This document shows, piece after piece, positions 8,777 through 17,045 of a stretch of 64,000 nt of DNA. A model generated the notes under the pieces. It did not search any database and was not told the DNA's origin. It saw only the letters and a list, made by a program, of their open reading frames with translations. Position numbers and translations under genes: made by a program. This DNA is from an uncultured Sphingorhabdus sp. GTDB taxonomy: Bacteria; Pseudomonadota; Alphaproteobacteria; Sphingomonadales; Sphingomonadaceae. Position 1 is the first letter of the stretch. The number at the start of each line of letters is the position of its first letter. The DNA is taken from positions 248,001-312,000 of the forward strand of contig CALMYW010000394.1 in NCBI GenBank assembly GCA_937873665.1, written 5' to 3'.

Positions 8777-10177
8777 TCAAGCCTCTAACTGACGAAGCAG
8801 CGCGCGGACATCATTGTCCATGTCATTGTCCATCCGGCGCAGGTCTTCGACCAGGCGGACAGCATGGATCACGGTCGAATGGTCGCGCCCACCGAATTTG
8901 CGGCCGATTTCCGGATAGCTTCGCGGTGTCATCACCTTGGCGAGATACATCGCGACCTGGCGCGGGCGAACCACAGCGCGTGCGCGGCGCTTCGACGACA
9001 TTTCGCTGCGGTCGATGCGGTAATATTCGCAAACCGCGCGCTGGATCTCATCGATGGTGATACGGCGGCGGCAGGCGCTGAGAATGTCTTTCAGCTGCTC
9101 TTCTGCCAATGTGCGCGTAATCGGCTTTCCGGTGAGCTGCGAATAGGCGATCAGCTTGTTCAACCCGCCTTCGAGTTCGCGGACATTGCGGCTGATCGTG
9201 CGCGCGAGAAACTCGATGACATCTTCGCCGACCTGCGTTTCAGGCATGTTGGCTAGACGCTGGTTGAGGATTGAGCGACGCAGTTCAAGATCAGCGGGCT
9301 GGATGTCGGCTACAAGCCCCATCGACAGGCGCGAAAGGATGCGCTGGTCTACGCCGTCCAATGCCTGCGGGGCGCGATCGGCGGCAACGACAAGGCGCTT
9401 GCCGGCACCGATGATGGCATCGACCGTGTGCAGGAACTCTTCCTGTGTCGATACCTTGCCGATGATGAACTGGATGTCGTCAATCAGAAGGACGTCGACG
9501 GCACGCAAGCGGGCCTTGAATTCCATCACTTCCTTGCGGCGCATGGCGGAGACGAACTCCATCATGAATTTTTCCGCCGACATATAGAGAATCTGCGCGT
9601 TCGGGTTCACTTCTGCATAGGCATGGCCGATGGCATGCATCAGGTGCGTCTTGCCCTGACCGGTTGCAGCCTGCAAATAAAGCGGGTTGAACAGCGGACG
9701 CTCGGATGCCGCGACACGTTCGGCAGCGCTCAGCGCCAGCGCGTTGGTCTGCCCTTTGACAAAATTCGCAAAGGTCATACGCGGGTCGAGCTGGCTGCGA
9801 ACCGGCATGGCTTCAGTCGCATGAACCGCCGCCGGACGCTCTGCCAAGCCGTTGCCTTGCAGCATCTCAACGCGGGCAGCGCCCGGCTTCGCGCGGATTT
9901 TCAATTGCCGCACGGCGGGGTTGACGCTCGACCAGGCCAGACGGATGCGGTCAGCATAATGATCCGAAACCCAGCTCGCCGAAAAGTCGGAGGGCGTCAG
10001 CAGTTCCAATGTGCCGGTAAGTTCGCAGAAATCGCCAAGCACGATTGAACGGATCCATTGCCCGTAAATCTGCGCCCCGAGATCGCGGCGCAAACGCGAC
10101 GCTACATTTTGCCAATCGGATTCAAACACGGAGCCCCCCATTGCATCTTGCTCCGACCGCACGACCTTAAGCGTCAC
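8777..10177 (-). CDS. dnaA: Chromosomal replication initiator protein DnaA
   Basis: AAA+ ATPase that binds DnaA boxes and opens the origin. It has 466 residues from the GTG at 10177, which has an AAAGGGG ribosome binding site; an ATG at 10141 ('MGGSVFESDW') with a GGAG site is a possible alternative giving 454 residues. Domain I is at the N-terminus ('DWQNVASRLRRDLG'), the AAA+ domain follows with Walker A 'ATGQGKTHLMHA' near residue 172 and Walker B 'LLIDDIQF', and the C-terminal DNA-binding signature is 'GGRDHSTVIHAVR'. The first P-loop glycine of the common GGVGLGKT form is replaced by Ala, and the box VII area reads 'RILSRLSMGL'. The neighbour rpsT matches the alphaproteobacterial order. 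Confidence 0.96.
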   Translation of the reverse strand: MTLKVVRSEQDAMGGSVFESDWQNVASRLRRDLGAQIYGQWIRSIVLGDFCELTGTLELLTPSDFSASWVSDHYADRIRLAWSSVNPAVRQLKIRAKPGAARVEMLQGNGLAERPAAVHATEAMPVRSQLDPRMTFANFVKGQTNALALSAAERVAASERPLFNPLYLQAATGQGKTHLMHAIGHAYAEVNPNAQILYMSAEKFMMEFVSAMRRKEVMEFKARLRAVDVLLIDDIQFIIGKVSTQEEFLHTVDAIIGAGKRLVVAADRAPQALDGVDQRILSRLSMGLVADIQPADLELRRSILNQRLANMPETQVGEDVIEFLARTISRNVRELEGGLNKLIAYSQLTGKPITRTLAEEQLKDILSACRRRITIDEIQRAVCEYYRIDRSEMSSKRRARAVVRPRQVAMYLAKVMTPRSYPEIGRKFGGRDHSTVIHAVRLVEDLRRMDNDMDNDVRALLRQLEA

Positions 10178-10544
10178 TTAGCCACCCCTTTCACCCCACC
10201 AGCAACGGCATTGTTTGTTTGCGCACACCCGCCCAATCGGCTGACACAGGCCCACCGTTCCCCTGTGTCGTTGCACAGAAGCCTCTATTGCGTCATTCTC
10301 GATTGAGACAGGCGCGAGGTTAATCGCACGCTGCTGGAAAGTCCTTCTTAGCCATGCGGCTTTGAGTCGATCAAGGGGCGCTCTGCAAAAAAAGTGAAAT
10401 AATTCGCATTGACTCTATTCAAGCGCTGAAATTGCGTAGAATTTTTTTTATCACTCTGATTTTAAATCATTTTTCTACTTAACCCATTGTCAACATATGC
10501 CGAATCGCCGGAAATGCGCCCTTTGCTGCAACGCAGCAGCCAGA
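10178..10544. promoter_or_regulatory. dnaA upstream region, with AT-rich stretch
   Basis: The 453-base gap between dnaA and rpsT holds the dnaA promoter and leader and, at its far end, the rpsT terminator. Bases 10383-10500 are clearly AT-rich. Three GANTC sites, the CcrM methylation motif of alphaproteobacteria, fall at about 10365, 10413 and 10502. A TTAA-N7-TCAA at 10479-10493 is one mismatch from the CtrA pattern. I saw no convincing TTATCCACA DnaA box, so I do not call an origin here. Confidence 0.45.
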
Positions 10545-10576
10545 CAAAAAGAAGGCCCGCCTTTGAAGGGCGGGCC
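10545..10576 (-). terminator. Rho-independent terminator after rpsT
   Basis: On the minus strand an 8-bp GGCCCGCC/GGCGGGCC stem (10569-10576 with 10554-10561) is followed by TTCTTTTT. It lies 54 bases past the rpsT stop and separates rpsT from dnaA transcription. Confidence 0.9.
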
Positions 10577-10630
10577 GTTAACTTTATTTATAATCCCGAG
10601 GGTGGCTTTCACCCTCGCGAGAATGCCGAA

Positions 10631-10894
10631 TCAGGCGAGCGCGGCAACGCGCTTCGTGAGGCGGCTGAACTTGCGCGATGCCATATTCTTGTGCAGCACA
10701 CCTTTCGAAACGCCGCGCGCCAGTTCAGGCTGGGCAGCCGAAAGTGCGGCAGCAGCAGCAGTCTTGTCGCCAGCTTCAAGAGCGGCTTCAACCTTCTTCA
10801 CGAAGGTGCGGATACGGCTGACGCGGTTGCCGTTAATTTCGTTGCGACGCGCGTTGCGACGGATACGCTTTTTTGCTTGCGGCGTATTGGCCAT
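10631..10894 (-). CDS. rpsT: 30S ribosomal protein S20
   Basis: Primary 16S rRNA-binding protein of the small subunit. It has 87 residues, rich in Lys, Arg and Ala, with the standard opening '[19 protein letters not shown]' and '[14 protein letters not shown]' helix. The ATG at 10894 follows a GAGG ribosome binding site at good distance; a start four codons earlier would not fit the family. It sits upstream of dnaA on the same strand, as in Caulobacter and relatives, with its own terminator between. Confidence 0.97.
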   Translation of the reverse strand: MANTPQAKKRIRRNARRNEINGNRVSRIRTFVKKVEAALEAGDKTAAAAALSAAQPELARGVSKGVLHKNMASRKFSRLTKRVAALA

Positions 10895-11015
10895 TTCAGT
10901 CCTCAAAAAATCAGATAGTTACGGGCATCCAGTACCGGAGAAATTCCTCGACCGGACCCGATGAAGCGCCGCCCTTAGCCATGCTATACAGATTCGTCAA
11001 CCGCGAATTACCGCA

Positions 11016-11828
11016 CTAACGCTGGCATTTCGGGCAGTAGAAGGTCGATCTGCCCGAATCAACGCGGCGCTGGACGGTCGTTCCGCAATGACAGGGTTCG
11101 CCTTCGCGACCGTAGACAAGCCAGTCTTTCGCAAAATAACCCAACTCTCCATCAGGCGCTGCAAAGTCGCGCAAGGTTGAGCCTCCGGCCTTGATCGCGG
11201 CGGCCAGCACGTCCTTTATGGCAATCACCAGCTTTTCCACGCGTTGCTTGCTGATTGCGGTCGCGGCAGTGATCGGCGAAATCCCGGCCATGTGCAGCGC
11301 CTCGCACACATAGATATTGCCAAGCCCTGCCACGATCGACTGGTTGAGCAGCATTGCCTTGATCGGTGCCTTGCGCCCCTTCAGGGCGGCCAGAAGCACC
11401 TTGGCATCAAACGCATCGTCCAGCGGCTCTGGCCCCATTGCGACAAAATGGCGAAATCCGTCCAGTTCATCGCGCCGCACAATATCGAGCGAGCCAAAGC
11501 GCCGGTGGTCATTCAAGGCGACCACCCTGCCCGCGCCGGTCTCGAGAATGAAATGGTCGTGCTTCTCGATCTCGTCTGGATCCACCCGCCAACGCCCCGA
11601 CATGCCCAGATGGAAAATCAGCGTGTCGTCGCGATCGGTGTGGATAAGCCCATATTTGGCCCGCCGACCAAGTCCGGTTACCCGCGCGCCTGTTAACCTC
11701 TGTCGAATGTCGACCGGAATCGGCCAACGCAGATCGGCACGGCGCGGTTCGGCCCTGACGATCACTTCGCCATCAAGCACAGCGCGTAGGCCGGCAACGG
11801 TGGTTTCAACTTCGGGCAATTCAGGCAT
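11016..11828 (-). CDS. mutM: Formamidopyrimidine-DNA glycosylase
   Basis: Bifunctional glycosylase/AP lyase that excises 8-oxoguanine and formamidopyrimidines. It has 270 residues. After removal of Met, the N-terminus is the catalytic 'PELPEVET' (Pro nucleophile and Glu), which fixes the ATG at 11828 over the GTG at 11840. The C-terminal zinc finger is complete: 'CHCGTTVQRRVDSGRSTFYC' followed by PKC. Divergent from ubiE with only 58 bases between, a known alphaproteobacterial arrangement. Confidence 0.96.
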   Translation of the reverse strand: MPELPEVETTVAGLRAVLDGEVIVRAEPRRADLRWPIPVDIRQRLTGARVTGLGRRAKYGLIHTDRDDTLIFHLGMSGRWRVDPDEIEKHDHFILETGAGRVVALNDHRRFGSLDIVRRDELDGFRHFVAMGPEPLDDAFDAKVLLAALKGRKAPIKAMLLNQSIVAGLGNIYVCEALHMAGISPITAATAISKQRVEKLVIAIKDVLAAAIKAGGSTLRDFAAPDGELGYFAKDWLVYGREGEPCHCGTTVQRRVDSGRSTFYCPKCQR

Positions 11829-11886
11829 CGTATTTTGCACCTATCACCCTTTGCGGGCGGCGCAACTATCGGCTAGGGCGCCTTTC

Positions 11887-12618
11887 ATGACTAAAACCGT
11901 CTCCTTTGGCTATGAACAGGTTAGCCCCGAAGAAAAGACCCAGCGCGTGCGCGGCGTCTTTTCGAGCGTTGCCAGCAAATATGACATCATGAACGATGCC
12001 ATGTCGGGCGGGATGCACCGGCTTTGGAAGGACCAGTTCGTCCGCCGCGTGAAGCCGCGCGCGGGCGAAGATATTCTCGATATGGCGGGCGGCACCGGCG
12101 ACATTGCCTTTCGCATGGAAAAGGCCGGGGCCAATATTACCGTCAGCGACATCAATCCGGATATGCTCGCCGTCGGCATGGAGCGCGCAGTAGACCGCGG
12201 CATCGACACGCTGGTGTGGAGCGAGCAGAATGCCGAGAAACTGACCTTTCCCGACAGGCATTTCGACGCCTACACCATCGCCTTTGGCATCCGCAACGTC
12301 ACCGATATTCCCGCCGCCCTGCGCGAGGCGCATCGCGTGTTGCGCTATGGCGGGCGCTTTTTCTGCCTCGAATTCTCGACGGTCGAATGGCCGGGCCTGT
12401 CGAAAGTCTATGATGTCTATTCGCATCACCTGCTGCCCAAAATGGGCAAAATGATTGCGGGTGATGAAGACAGCTATCGCTACCTCGCTGAATCGATCCG
12501 CAAATTCCCCCCGATGCCGCAGTTTGAGCTTATGATCCGCGACGCAGGCTTCGTACAGACCAAGGTCGAGCCGATCCTGGGCGGGCTGGTGGCGATCCAC
12601 AGCGGCTGGAAGGTTTGA
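11887..12618 (+). CDS. ubiE: Ubiquinone/menaquinone C-methyltransferase UbiE
   Basis: SAM-dependent methyltransferase for the C-methylation step of ubiquinone synthesis. It has 243 residues from the ATG at 11887; the frame is open far upstream but the family begins at 'MTKTVSFGYEQVSPEEKTQRV' in part. The SAM-binding motif 'DMAGGTGD' is at residues 65-72 and the family-typical 'YDIMNDAMSGGMHRLWKD' near residue 32. It is followed by ubiB on the same strand after 127 bases filled by a palindromic repeat. Confidence 0.96.
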   Translation: MTKTVSFGYEQVSPEEKTQRVRGVFSSVASKYDIMNDAMSGGMHRLWKDQFVRRVKPRAGEDILDMAGGTGDIAFRMEKAGANITVSDINPDMLAVGMERAVDRGIDTLVWSEQNAEKLTFPDRHFDAYTIAFGIRNVTDIPAALREAHRVLRYGGRFFCLEFSTVEWPGLSKVYDVYSHHLLPKMGKMIAGDEDSYRYLAESIRKFPPMPQFELMIRDAGFVQTKVEPILGGLVAIHSGWKV

Positions 12619-12630
12619 ATATGCGCACGA

Positions 12631-12741
12631 CTTGCTCCCCTCCCGCCTGCGGGAGGGGCCGGGGGAGGGCCTGCAACGGCTCAAGGCTCGCTGCGCTCGC
12701 TCCCTCCCCTAACCCCTCCCGCAGGCGGGAGGGGGAGCAAG
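12631..12741. repeat. Nested palindromic element between ubiE and ubiB
   Basis: The outer arms CTTGCTCCCCTCCCGCCTGC (12631-12650) and its near-inverse ending at 12741 frame 111 bases. Each arm is itself a hairpin (CCTCCCGC / GCGGGAGG). The centre holds GCTCGCTGCGCTCGC and CCCTCCCCTAACCCCTCC. It fills almost the whole ubiE-ubiB gap and ends four bases before the ubiB start, so it could affect ubiB translation. Similar C/G-rich elements are remembered from other sphingomonad genomes. Confidence 0.8.
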
Positions 12742-12745
12742 CAGC

Positions 12746-14290
12746 ATGACGCGCCCGACCACGCATATCCTCCGCCTGCTCAAATGGGGCCGCATATTGG
12801 CGCGCCATGGGGCGCTGCGCGGGATCGAGAAGGACCGGAATACCCCGCCGCAGGTGAAGCGGCTGTGCCGGATCGCGCGATTAGGGACGATCCAGCCGAA
12901 GGTTCCAGACTATGCGGGGGCTTTCCGTGAAATCGGCTCTGCCGCGATCAAGCTGGGTCAAACGCTCGCCACCCGCCCCGATTTGGTCGGAGAGGAAGCG
13001 GCGCACAATTTGCTGACGTTGCAGGATTCGCTGCCGCCCGAAAAGTTCGAACGGATTTACGACGAGATCGATCACAGCCTCAACAAACCCGCTGCCGAGT
13101 TGTTCGAATATGTCGATCCAGAACCGGTAGGTGCTGCCTCGATCGCACAGGTGCACCGTGCACGCACGACCGACGGACGCGACGTCGCGGTCAAGGTGCT
13201 TCGCCCCGGTATCCGTGAACAATTTGCGCGCGACATCGAAACCTATGAATGGGCGGCAGCGCATCTGGAGGCGCTGGGCGGCGAAGCAGCGCGCCTGCGA
13301 CCGCAACTCGTCATCGCCAATCTCAAACGCTGGACCTTGCGCGAGTTGGACCTGAGGCGAGAGGCTGCCTCGGCAAGCGAACTCAAGGAAGCGATGGCGG
13401 CGGTTGAGGGATACCATATCCCGGCAATTGATTGGGATCGCACCTCGGGCCGGGTCCTGACGCTCGAATGGGTAGATGGCATCAAGATTTCGGATGTTGA
13501 GGCTTTGAAGGCTGCCGGCCACGATACCGGCAAACTGGCTGAAAAACTGGTGCTGACCTTCCTGCGGCAAGCGATTTCCGAGGGCTTTTTCCACGCAGAT
13601 ATGCATCAGGGAAATCTCTTCGTGCGCCCCGATGGCAGCATCGTCGCGATCGATTTTGGCATCATGGGCCGGATCAACCGGCAGGCGCGGCTGTGGCTTG
13701 CCGAAATCCTTTACGGTCTGACCACCGGCAATTACCGACGCGTCGCCGAAATCCATTTCGAGGCGCAATATGTGCCGAGCTATCACAATGTCGACGAATT
13801 CGCGACCGCGCTGCGTGCCGTGGGCGAGCCAACGCGCGGCAAGCCGGTGAGCGAATTGTCGGTTGGGCAGATGCTCGACAGCCTGTTCGCGATCACCCGC
13901 GATTTCGACATGCAGACCCAGCCGCATTTGCTGTTGCTGCAAAAAACGATGGTGATGGTGGAAGGCGTAGCCACCAGCCTGAACCCTGCCATCAACATGT
14001 GGGATGTCGCCGCCCCTTATGTGGGCGAATGGATTCGGGGCGAACTCGGCCCTGAAGCTGCACTGGCCGATGGTCTGCGCGACCGCATGAAAACGCTCGC
14101 GCTGATCCCCGACCTTATCAAGCGGCTCGATGATCAATTGCCCAAAAAGGGCGGCGCCCCGCCTCCACCGCCATTGCCTGAAATTGCACTGGTATGGGAA
14201 AAGCGTCGATCAGGTTTACATTGGCGTTATATAGTCATTGCCGCAGCAGCATTCGGGCTGGGAGCGATGGCAATGGCATGGATGAAATAG
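12746..14290 (+). CDS. ubiB: Ubiquinone biosynthesis protein UbiB (atypical kinase/ATPase)
   Basis: Member of the ABC1/ADCK/UbiB family, needed for ubiquinone synthesis; an ATPase rather than a classical kinase. It has 514 residues. The family KxGQ motif appears as 'KLGQTLATRPDLV' at residue 69 onward, the invariant ATP-binding Lys in 'VAVKVLRPGI', and the catalytic-loop and metal motifs in 'FFHADMHQGNLFV' and 'AIDFGIMG'. A C-terminal membrane helix ('YIVIAAAAFGLGAMAMAWM') anchors it. The repeat described just upstream leaves little room for a ribosome binding site, although GGGGGAG within the repeat is at a plausible distance. Confidence 0.96.
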   Translation: MTRPTTHILRLLKWGRILARHGALRGIEKDRNTPPQVKRLCRIARLGTIQPKVPDYAGAFREIGSAAIKLGQTLATRPDLVGEEAAHNLLTLQDSLPPEKFERIYDEIDHSLNKPAAELFEYVDPEPVGAASIAQVHRARTTDGRDVAVKVLRPGIREQFARDIETYEWAAAHLEALGGEAARLRPQLVIANLKRWTLRELDLRREAASASELKEAMAAVEGYHIPAIDWDRTSGRVLTLEWVDGIKISDVEALKAAGHDTGKLAEKLVLTFLRQAISEGFFHADMHQGNLFVRPDGSIVAIDFGIMGRINRQARLWLAEILYGLTTGNYRRVAEIHFEAQYVPSYHNVDEFATALRAVGEPTRGKPVSELSVGQMLDSLFAITRDFDMQTQPHLLLLQKTMVMVEGVATSLNPAINMWDVAAPYVGEWIRGELGPEAALADGLRDRMKTLALIPDLIKRLDDQLPKKGGAPPPPPLPEIALVWEKRRSGLHWRYIVIAAAAFGLGAMAMAWMK

Positions 14291-14778
14291 CAGAAAAACC
14301 GCCCAAGGTTACAATCCTGGGCGCATTGGGGAGAGGGTTCCTCACGGCGATAGCTTCAGGCATGTTTGGCAGCCTCTTGGCAGTAGCCATCATGATTGCC
14401 GGTGATCTGGGTGACGGCAGTCGTGACTCCATCGGCGGATTGCTCGGTCAGGCTGCATATGTACTTGTGTTTTCGTTTATATTCTCAATCGGAACAGCGA
14501 TTGTTTTCGCTTGGTTACCGATTTCGCTGGTTGGCTGGGTTGTACAAAAACTGACAATCCGATTTCCGATCTTTGGTAACTGGGTGGCATATGCACTGAT
14601 TGGCGGAGTGGCTGGCATCGGATTGTTCTACGCGTTTGCCGTAGACGATCCGTCCCGCGACGAGAGTCTAATGCTTTTTGGCAGTGTTTGCGGGATATTT
14701 GCCGCACTATTTTATCGAAAATTGAGTCACTACTTCGGGCCTCCGCAACAAGCCCAAAATCTTGTTCCTGAGAGTTAG
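14278..14778 (+). CDS. Hypothetical four-helix membrane protein
   Basis: A 166-residue protein that I do not recognise. It shows about four hydrophobic segments ('GFLTAIASGMFGSLLAVAIMI', 'AAYVLVFSFIFSIGTAIVFAW', 'WVAYALIGGVAGIGLFYAF', and 'LFGSVCGIFAALF') separated by short charged loops. The ATG at 14278 overlaps the ubiB stop by 13 bases, which suggests coupling. The coding sequence is visibly less GC-rich than ubiB or coaBC, and it is followed by ccdAB, so it is probably part of the same accessory insertion. Confidence 0.6.
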   Translation: MDEIAEKPPKVTILGALGRGFLTAIASGMFGSLLAVAIMIAGDLGDGSRDSIGGLLGQAAYVLVFSFIFSIGTAIVFAWLPISLVGWVVQKLTIRFPIFGNWVAYALIGGVAGIGLFYAFAVDDPSRDESLMLFGSVCGIFAALFYRKLSHYFGPPQQAQNLVPES

Positions 14779-14831
14779 TGTTCAGCTCTTGCCACATTGA
14801 CCACCACCAACAATGCGCATACGCTTTGCGC

Positions 14832-15080
14832 ATGAATAAGCTATCGCGATTCTCGGCTCCCAAAAAAAAACCGACCAATGTCAGTTTGCCGACAGATCTG
14901 GTTGAGGAAGCCAAAGCGCTCGGCATCAATCTTTCACAAGCTTGTGAAGGCGGTCTTTCGGATCAGGTGAAAAAAGCCCGCGAAGCCAAGTGGCTGGAAG
15001 AGAATCGGGAATCTCTGCACGCTTGGAACAAATGGGTAGAAGAAAATGGCATGCCTTATGACGAGTATCGCCAACTCTGA
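14832..15080 (+). CDS. ccdA: CcdA-type antitoxin
   Basis: Antitoxin of a type II toxin-antitoxin pair. It has 82 residues: an N-terminal ribbon-helix-helix DNA-binding domain ('PTNVSLPTDLVEEAKALG...LSQACEGGL') and a C-terminal tail ('WNKWVEENGMPYDEYRQL') that in the family binds the toxin. The ATG at 14832 gives the usual CcdA length; earlier in-frame starts would add residues not seen in the family. The stop overlaps the ccdB start by one base. The pair is likely autoregulated by the RHH domain. Confidence 0.9.
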   Translation: MNKLSRFSAPKKKPTNVSLPTDLVEEAKALGINLSQACEGGLSDQVKKAREAKWLEENRESLHAWNKWVEENGMPYDEYRQL

Positions 15081-15376
15081 TGGCCCGCTTTGACGTTTAC
15101 CCAGGTGCGCGCGGCAAAGGCTATTTGCTTGATTGTCAGGCCGATGTTTTGGCAGTGTTAACTACACGAGTTGTAGTACCGCTTTTCCCGGTGTCGGGCA
15201 TGCCCGTAACGCCTCGACTGAATCCGGTTTTCGATATCAATGGCGAGAATTTTGTGATGATGACGCAACAGATTTTCGCCATACCAAAAGAGCGACTCAC
15301 CAATCCGGTCGCGTTTCTTGCCGATGAGCAAGGTTCGATAATGAATGCACTCGACGTGCTTTTGACAGGTGTTTGA
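15080..15376 (+). CDS. ccdB: CcdB-type toxin (gyrase poison family)
   Basis: Toxin partner of CcdA; the family poisons DNA gyrase by trapping the cleaved complex. It has 98 residues, close to the family's 100. Recognisable parts are 'FDVYPGARGKGYLLDCQADVL', here shortened, 'VVVPLFPVSGMPVTPRLNPVF', and 'QIFAIPKERL'. The final residues 'NALDVLLTGV' differ from the plasmid F toxin end, so activity is not certain. It overlaps ccdA by one base and its stop lies three bases before the TTG start of coaBC. Confidence 0.88.
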   Translation: MARFDVYPGARGKGYLLDCQADVLAVLTTRVVVPLFPVSGMPVTPRLNPVFDINGENFVMMTQQIFAIPKERLTNPVAFLADEQGSIMNALDVLLTGV

Positions 15377-15379
15377 TCT

Positions 15380-16615
15380 TTGACAGCAAAACGCATCCTG
15401 TTGATCGTCGGCGGCGGCATCGCGGCCTATAAGGCGTGCGAGCTAGTGCGCACGATCCGCAAGGCCGGGCATGCCGTGCGCTGCGTGCTGACCAAGGGCG
15501 GTTCGCAGTTCGTTACACCGCTGACATTAGGGGCGTTATCCGAGGACAAGGTTTATACCGACCTGTTCGACCTCAAGGATGAGGCCGAGATGGGGCATAT
15601 CCAGTTGTCGCGTCAGGCTGATCTTGTTGTTGTCTGCCCCGCAACCGCAGACCTGCTCGCCAAGATGCATGCCGGCATTGCCGACGATCTGGCTACCACC
15701 CTGCTGCTGGCGACTGACAAGCCGGTGCTAGCTGTTCCGGCAATGAACGTCCGTATGTGGCAACATCCGGCGACGCGGCGCAACGTTGCGGGCCTGCGCG
15801 CTGATGGCGTGCATGTGATGGATCCGGATGCGGGCGAAATGGCCTGCGGCGAATTCGGCCCGGGCCGCTTGCCCGAAATCGAGCGTATCTTTGCCGAAAT
15901 CAGTCATCATTTGGCGACCGCGACGCCCGTGATGGCCGCCCAGCCCGATTTTGCCGAGCCTGCGCACCGCCCGCTTTTCGGTAAGCATGTTCTGGTGACC
16001 GCTGGCCCCACGCATGAGCCGATAGATCCGGTGCGCTATATCGCCAACCGTTCCTCGGGTCGGCAGGGTTTTGCAATTGCACAGGCCGCGGCAGAAATGG
16101 GTGCGGACGTCACGCTGATCGCAGGCCCTGTCCATCTGACGACACCTCCGGGCGTCATTCGCATCGATGTGGAAAGCGCGCGCGAAATGCTCGCTGAGGT
16201 CGAAAATGCCCTGCCCGCCGATGTCGCGATCATGGTGGCAGCCGTTGCCGATTGGCGCGCCGCCGACGAGGCCGGACAGAAAATCAAGAAGGATGGCAAG
16301 GCCGTCCCCCCGCTCGAACTCGCCGAGAATCCGGATATTCTTGCGACGCTTGGCAAGCATGCACAGCGCCCTGCCCTGTTGATCGGCTTTGCGGCCGAGA
16401 CCGAGAAGGTCATCGAGCACGCCCAAGCCAAACTCGCCAAAAAGGGTTGCGACTGGATTGTGGCCAATGACGTTTCGGGCGATGTCATGGGTGGCGCGAA
16501 CAATGCCGTGCATATCGTCACCAAGGATGGCGTTGAAAGCCTGGCCGATGCGCCCAAGGATGTGATTGCCCGCAAATTGATGGAGAAGGTCGCCAATGCC
16601 GTCGGACAAGGTTGA
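15380..16615 (+). CDS. coaBC: Bifunctional phosphopantothenoylcysteine decarboxylase / phosphopantothenate-cysteine ligase
   Basis: Makes 4'-phosphopantetheine from 4'-phosphopantothenate and cysteine for coenzyme A synthesis. It has 411 residues: an FMN-dependent decarboxylase domain to about residue 185, with '[14 protein letters not shown]' and the 'PAMN' motif in '[12 protein letters not shown]', then the ligase domain with '[21 protein letters not shown]'. The start is TTG at 15380; the next residues '[12 protein letters not shown]' fit the family exactly, so the rare codon looks real. It lies three bases after ccdB and overlaps dut by 20 bases. Confidence 0.95.
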   Translation: MTAKRILLIVGGGIAAYKACELVRTIRKAGHAVRCVLTKGGSQFVTPLTLGALSEDKVYTDLFDLKDEAEMGHIQLSRQADLVVVCPATADLLAKMHAGIADDLATTLLLATDKPVLAVPAMNVRMWQHPATRRNVAGLRADGVHVMDPDAGEMACGEFGPGRLPEIERIFAEISHHLATATPVMAAQPDFAEPAHRPLFGKHVLVTAGPTHEPIDPVRYIANRSSGRQGFAIAQAAAEMGADVTLIAGPVHLTTPPGVIRIDVESAREMLAEVENALPADVAIMVAAVADWRAADEAGQKIKKDGKAVPPLELAENPDILATLGKHAQRPALLIGFAAETEKVIEHAQAKLAKKGCDWIVANDVSGDVMGGANNAVHIVTKDGVESLADAPKDVIARKLMEKVANAVGQG

Positions 16616-17045
16616 AATCAGGGTCAAGCGGCTCAACAATGGCGCAGGCCTGCCCCTGCCGACTTATGCCAGCGCAGGTGCTGCTGGCATGGATATCTGT
16701 GCGGCTGAGGCAATCACCCTGAAACCGGGCAAGCGCTCTGCCGTGCCCACAGGTTTCGCTTTTGCCATTCCGCACGGCTATGAAATTCAGGTCCGGCCGC
16801 GTTCGGGCCTCGCGCTCAAGCACGGCATCACCTGCCTCAACACGCCTGGCACGATCGATTGTGACTATCGCGGTGAGGTGAAGGTTATCCTTGCGAATCT
16901 GGGTGAAGAAGACGTCAGCTTCGAACGCGGTGACAGGATCGCCCAGTTGGTGGTCGCTGCCGCTCCGCAGGCTAAAGTGAGCGAGGTCGACGCGCTGGAC
17001 GATACCGTGCGTGGTGCAGGTGGATTCGGTTCCACGGGGGTATGA
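16596..17045 (+). CDS. dut: Deoxyuridine 5'-triphosphate nucleotidohydrolase
   Basis: Trimeric dUTPase that hydrolyses dUTP to dUMP and pyrophosphate, keeping uracil out of DNA and feeding dTMP synthesis. It has 149 residues with all five family motifs in order: '[12 protein letters not shown]', '[11 protein letters not shown]', '[18 protein letters not shown]', '[11 protein letters not shown]' and the C-terminal '[10 protein letters not shown]'. The start overlaps the end of coaBC by 20 bases, and the stop overlaps the next gene by four (ATGA). Confidence 0.97.
   Translation: MPSDKVEIRVKRLNNGAGLPLPTYASAGAAGMDICAAEAITLKPGKRSAVPTGFAFAIPHGYEIQVRPRSGLALKHGITCLNTPGTIDCDYRGEVKVILANLGEEDVSFERGDRIAQLVVAAAPQAKVSEVDALDDTVRGAGGFGSTGV

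Noticed and set aside
10178..10544. Chromosomal origin next to dnaA
   Set aside because: No convincing DnaA boxes were seen, and in alphaproteobacteria the origin is often away from dnaA. AT-richness alone is not enough.
12881..14137. 418-codon minus-strand open frame inside ubiB
   Set aside because: Antisense to a complete UbiB with all motifs; composition is that of a shadow frame and no domain is seen.
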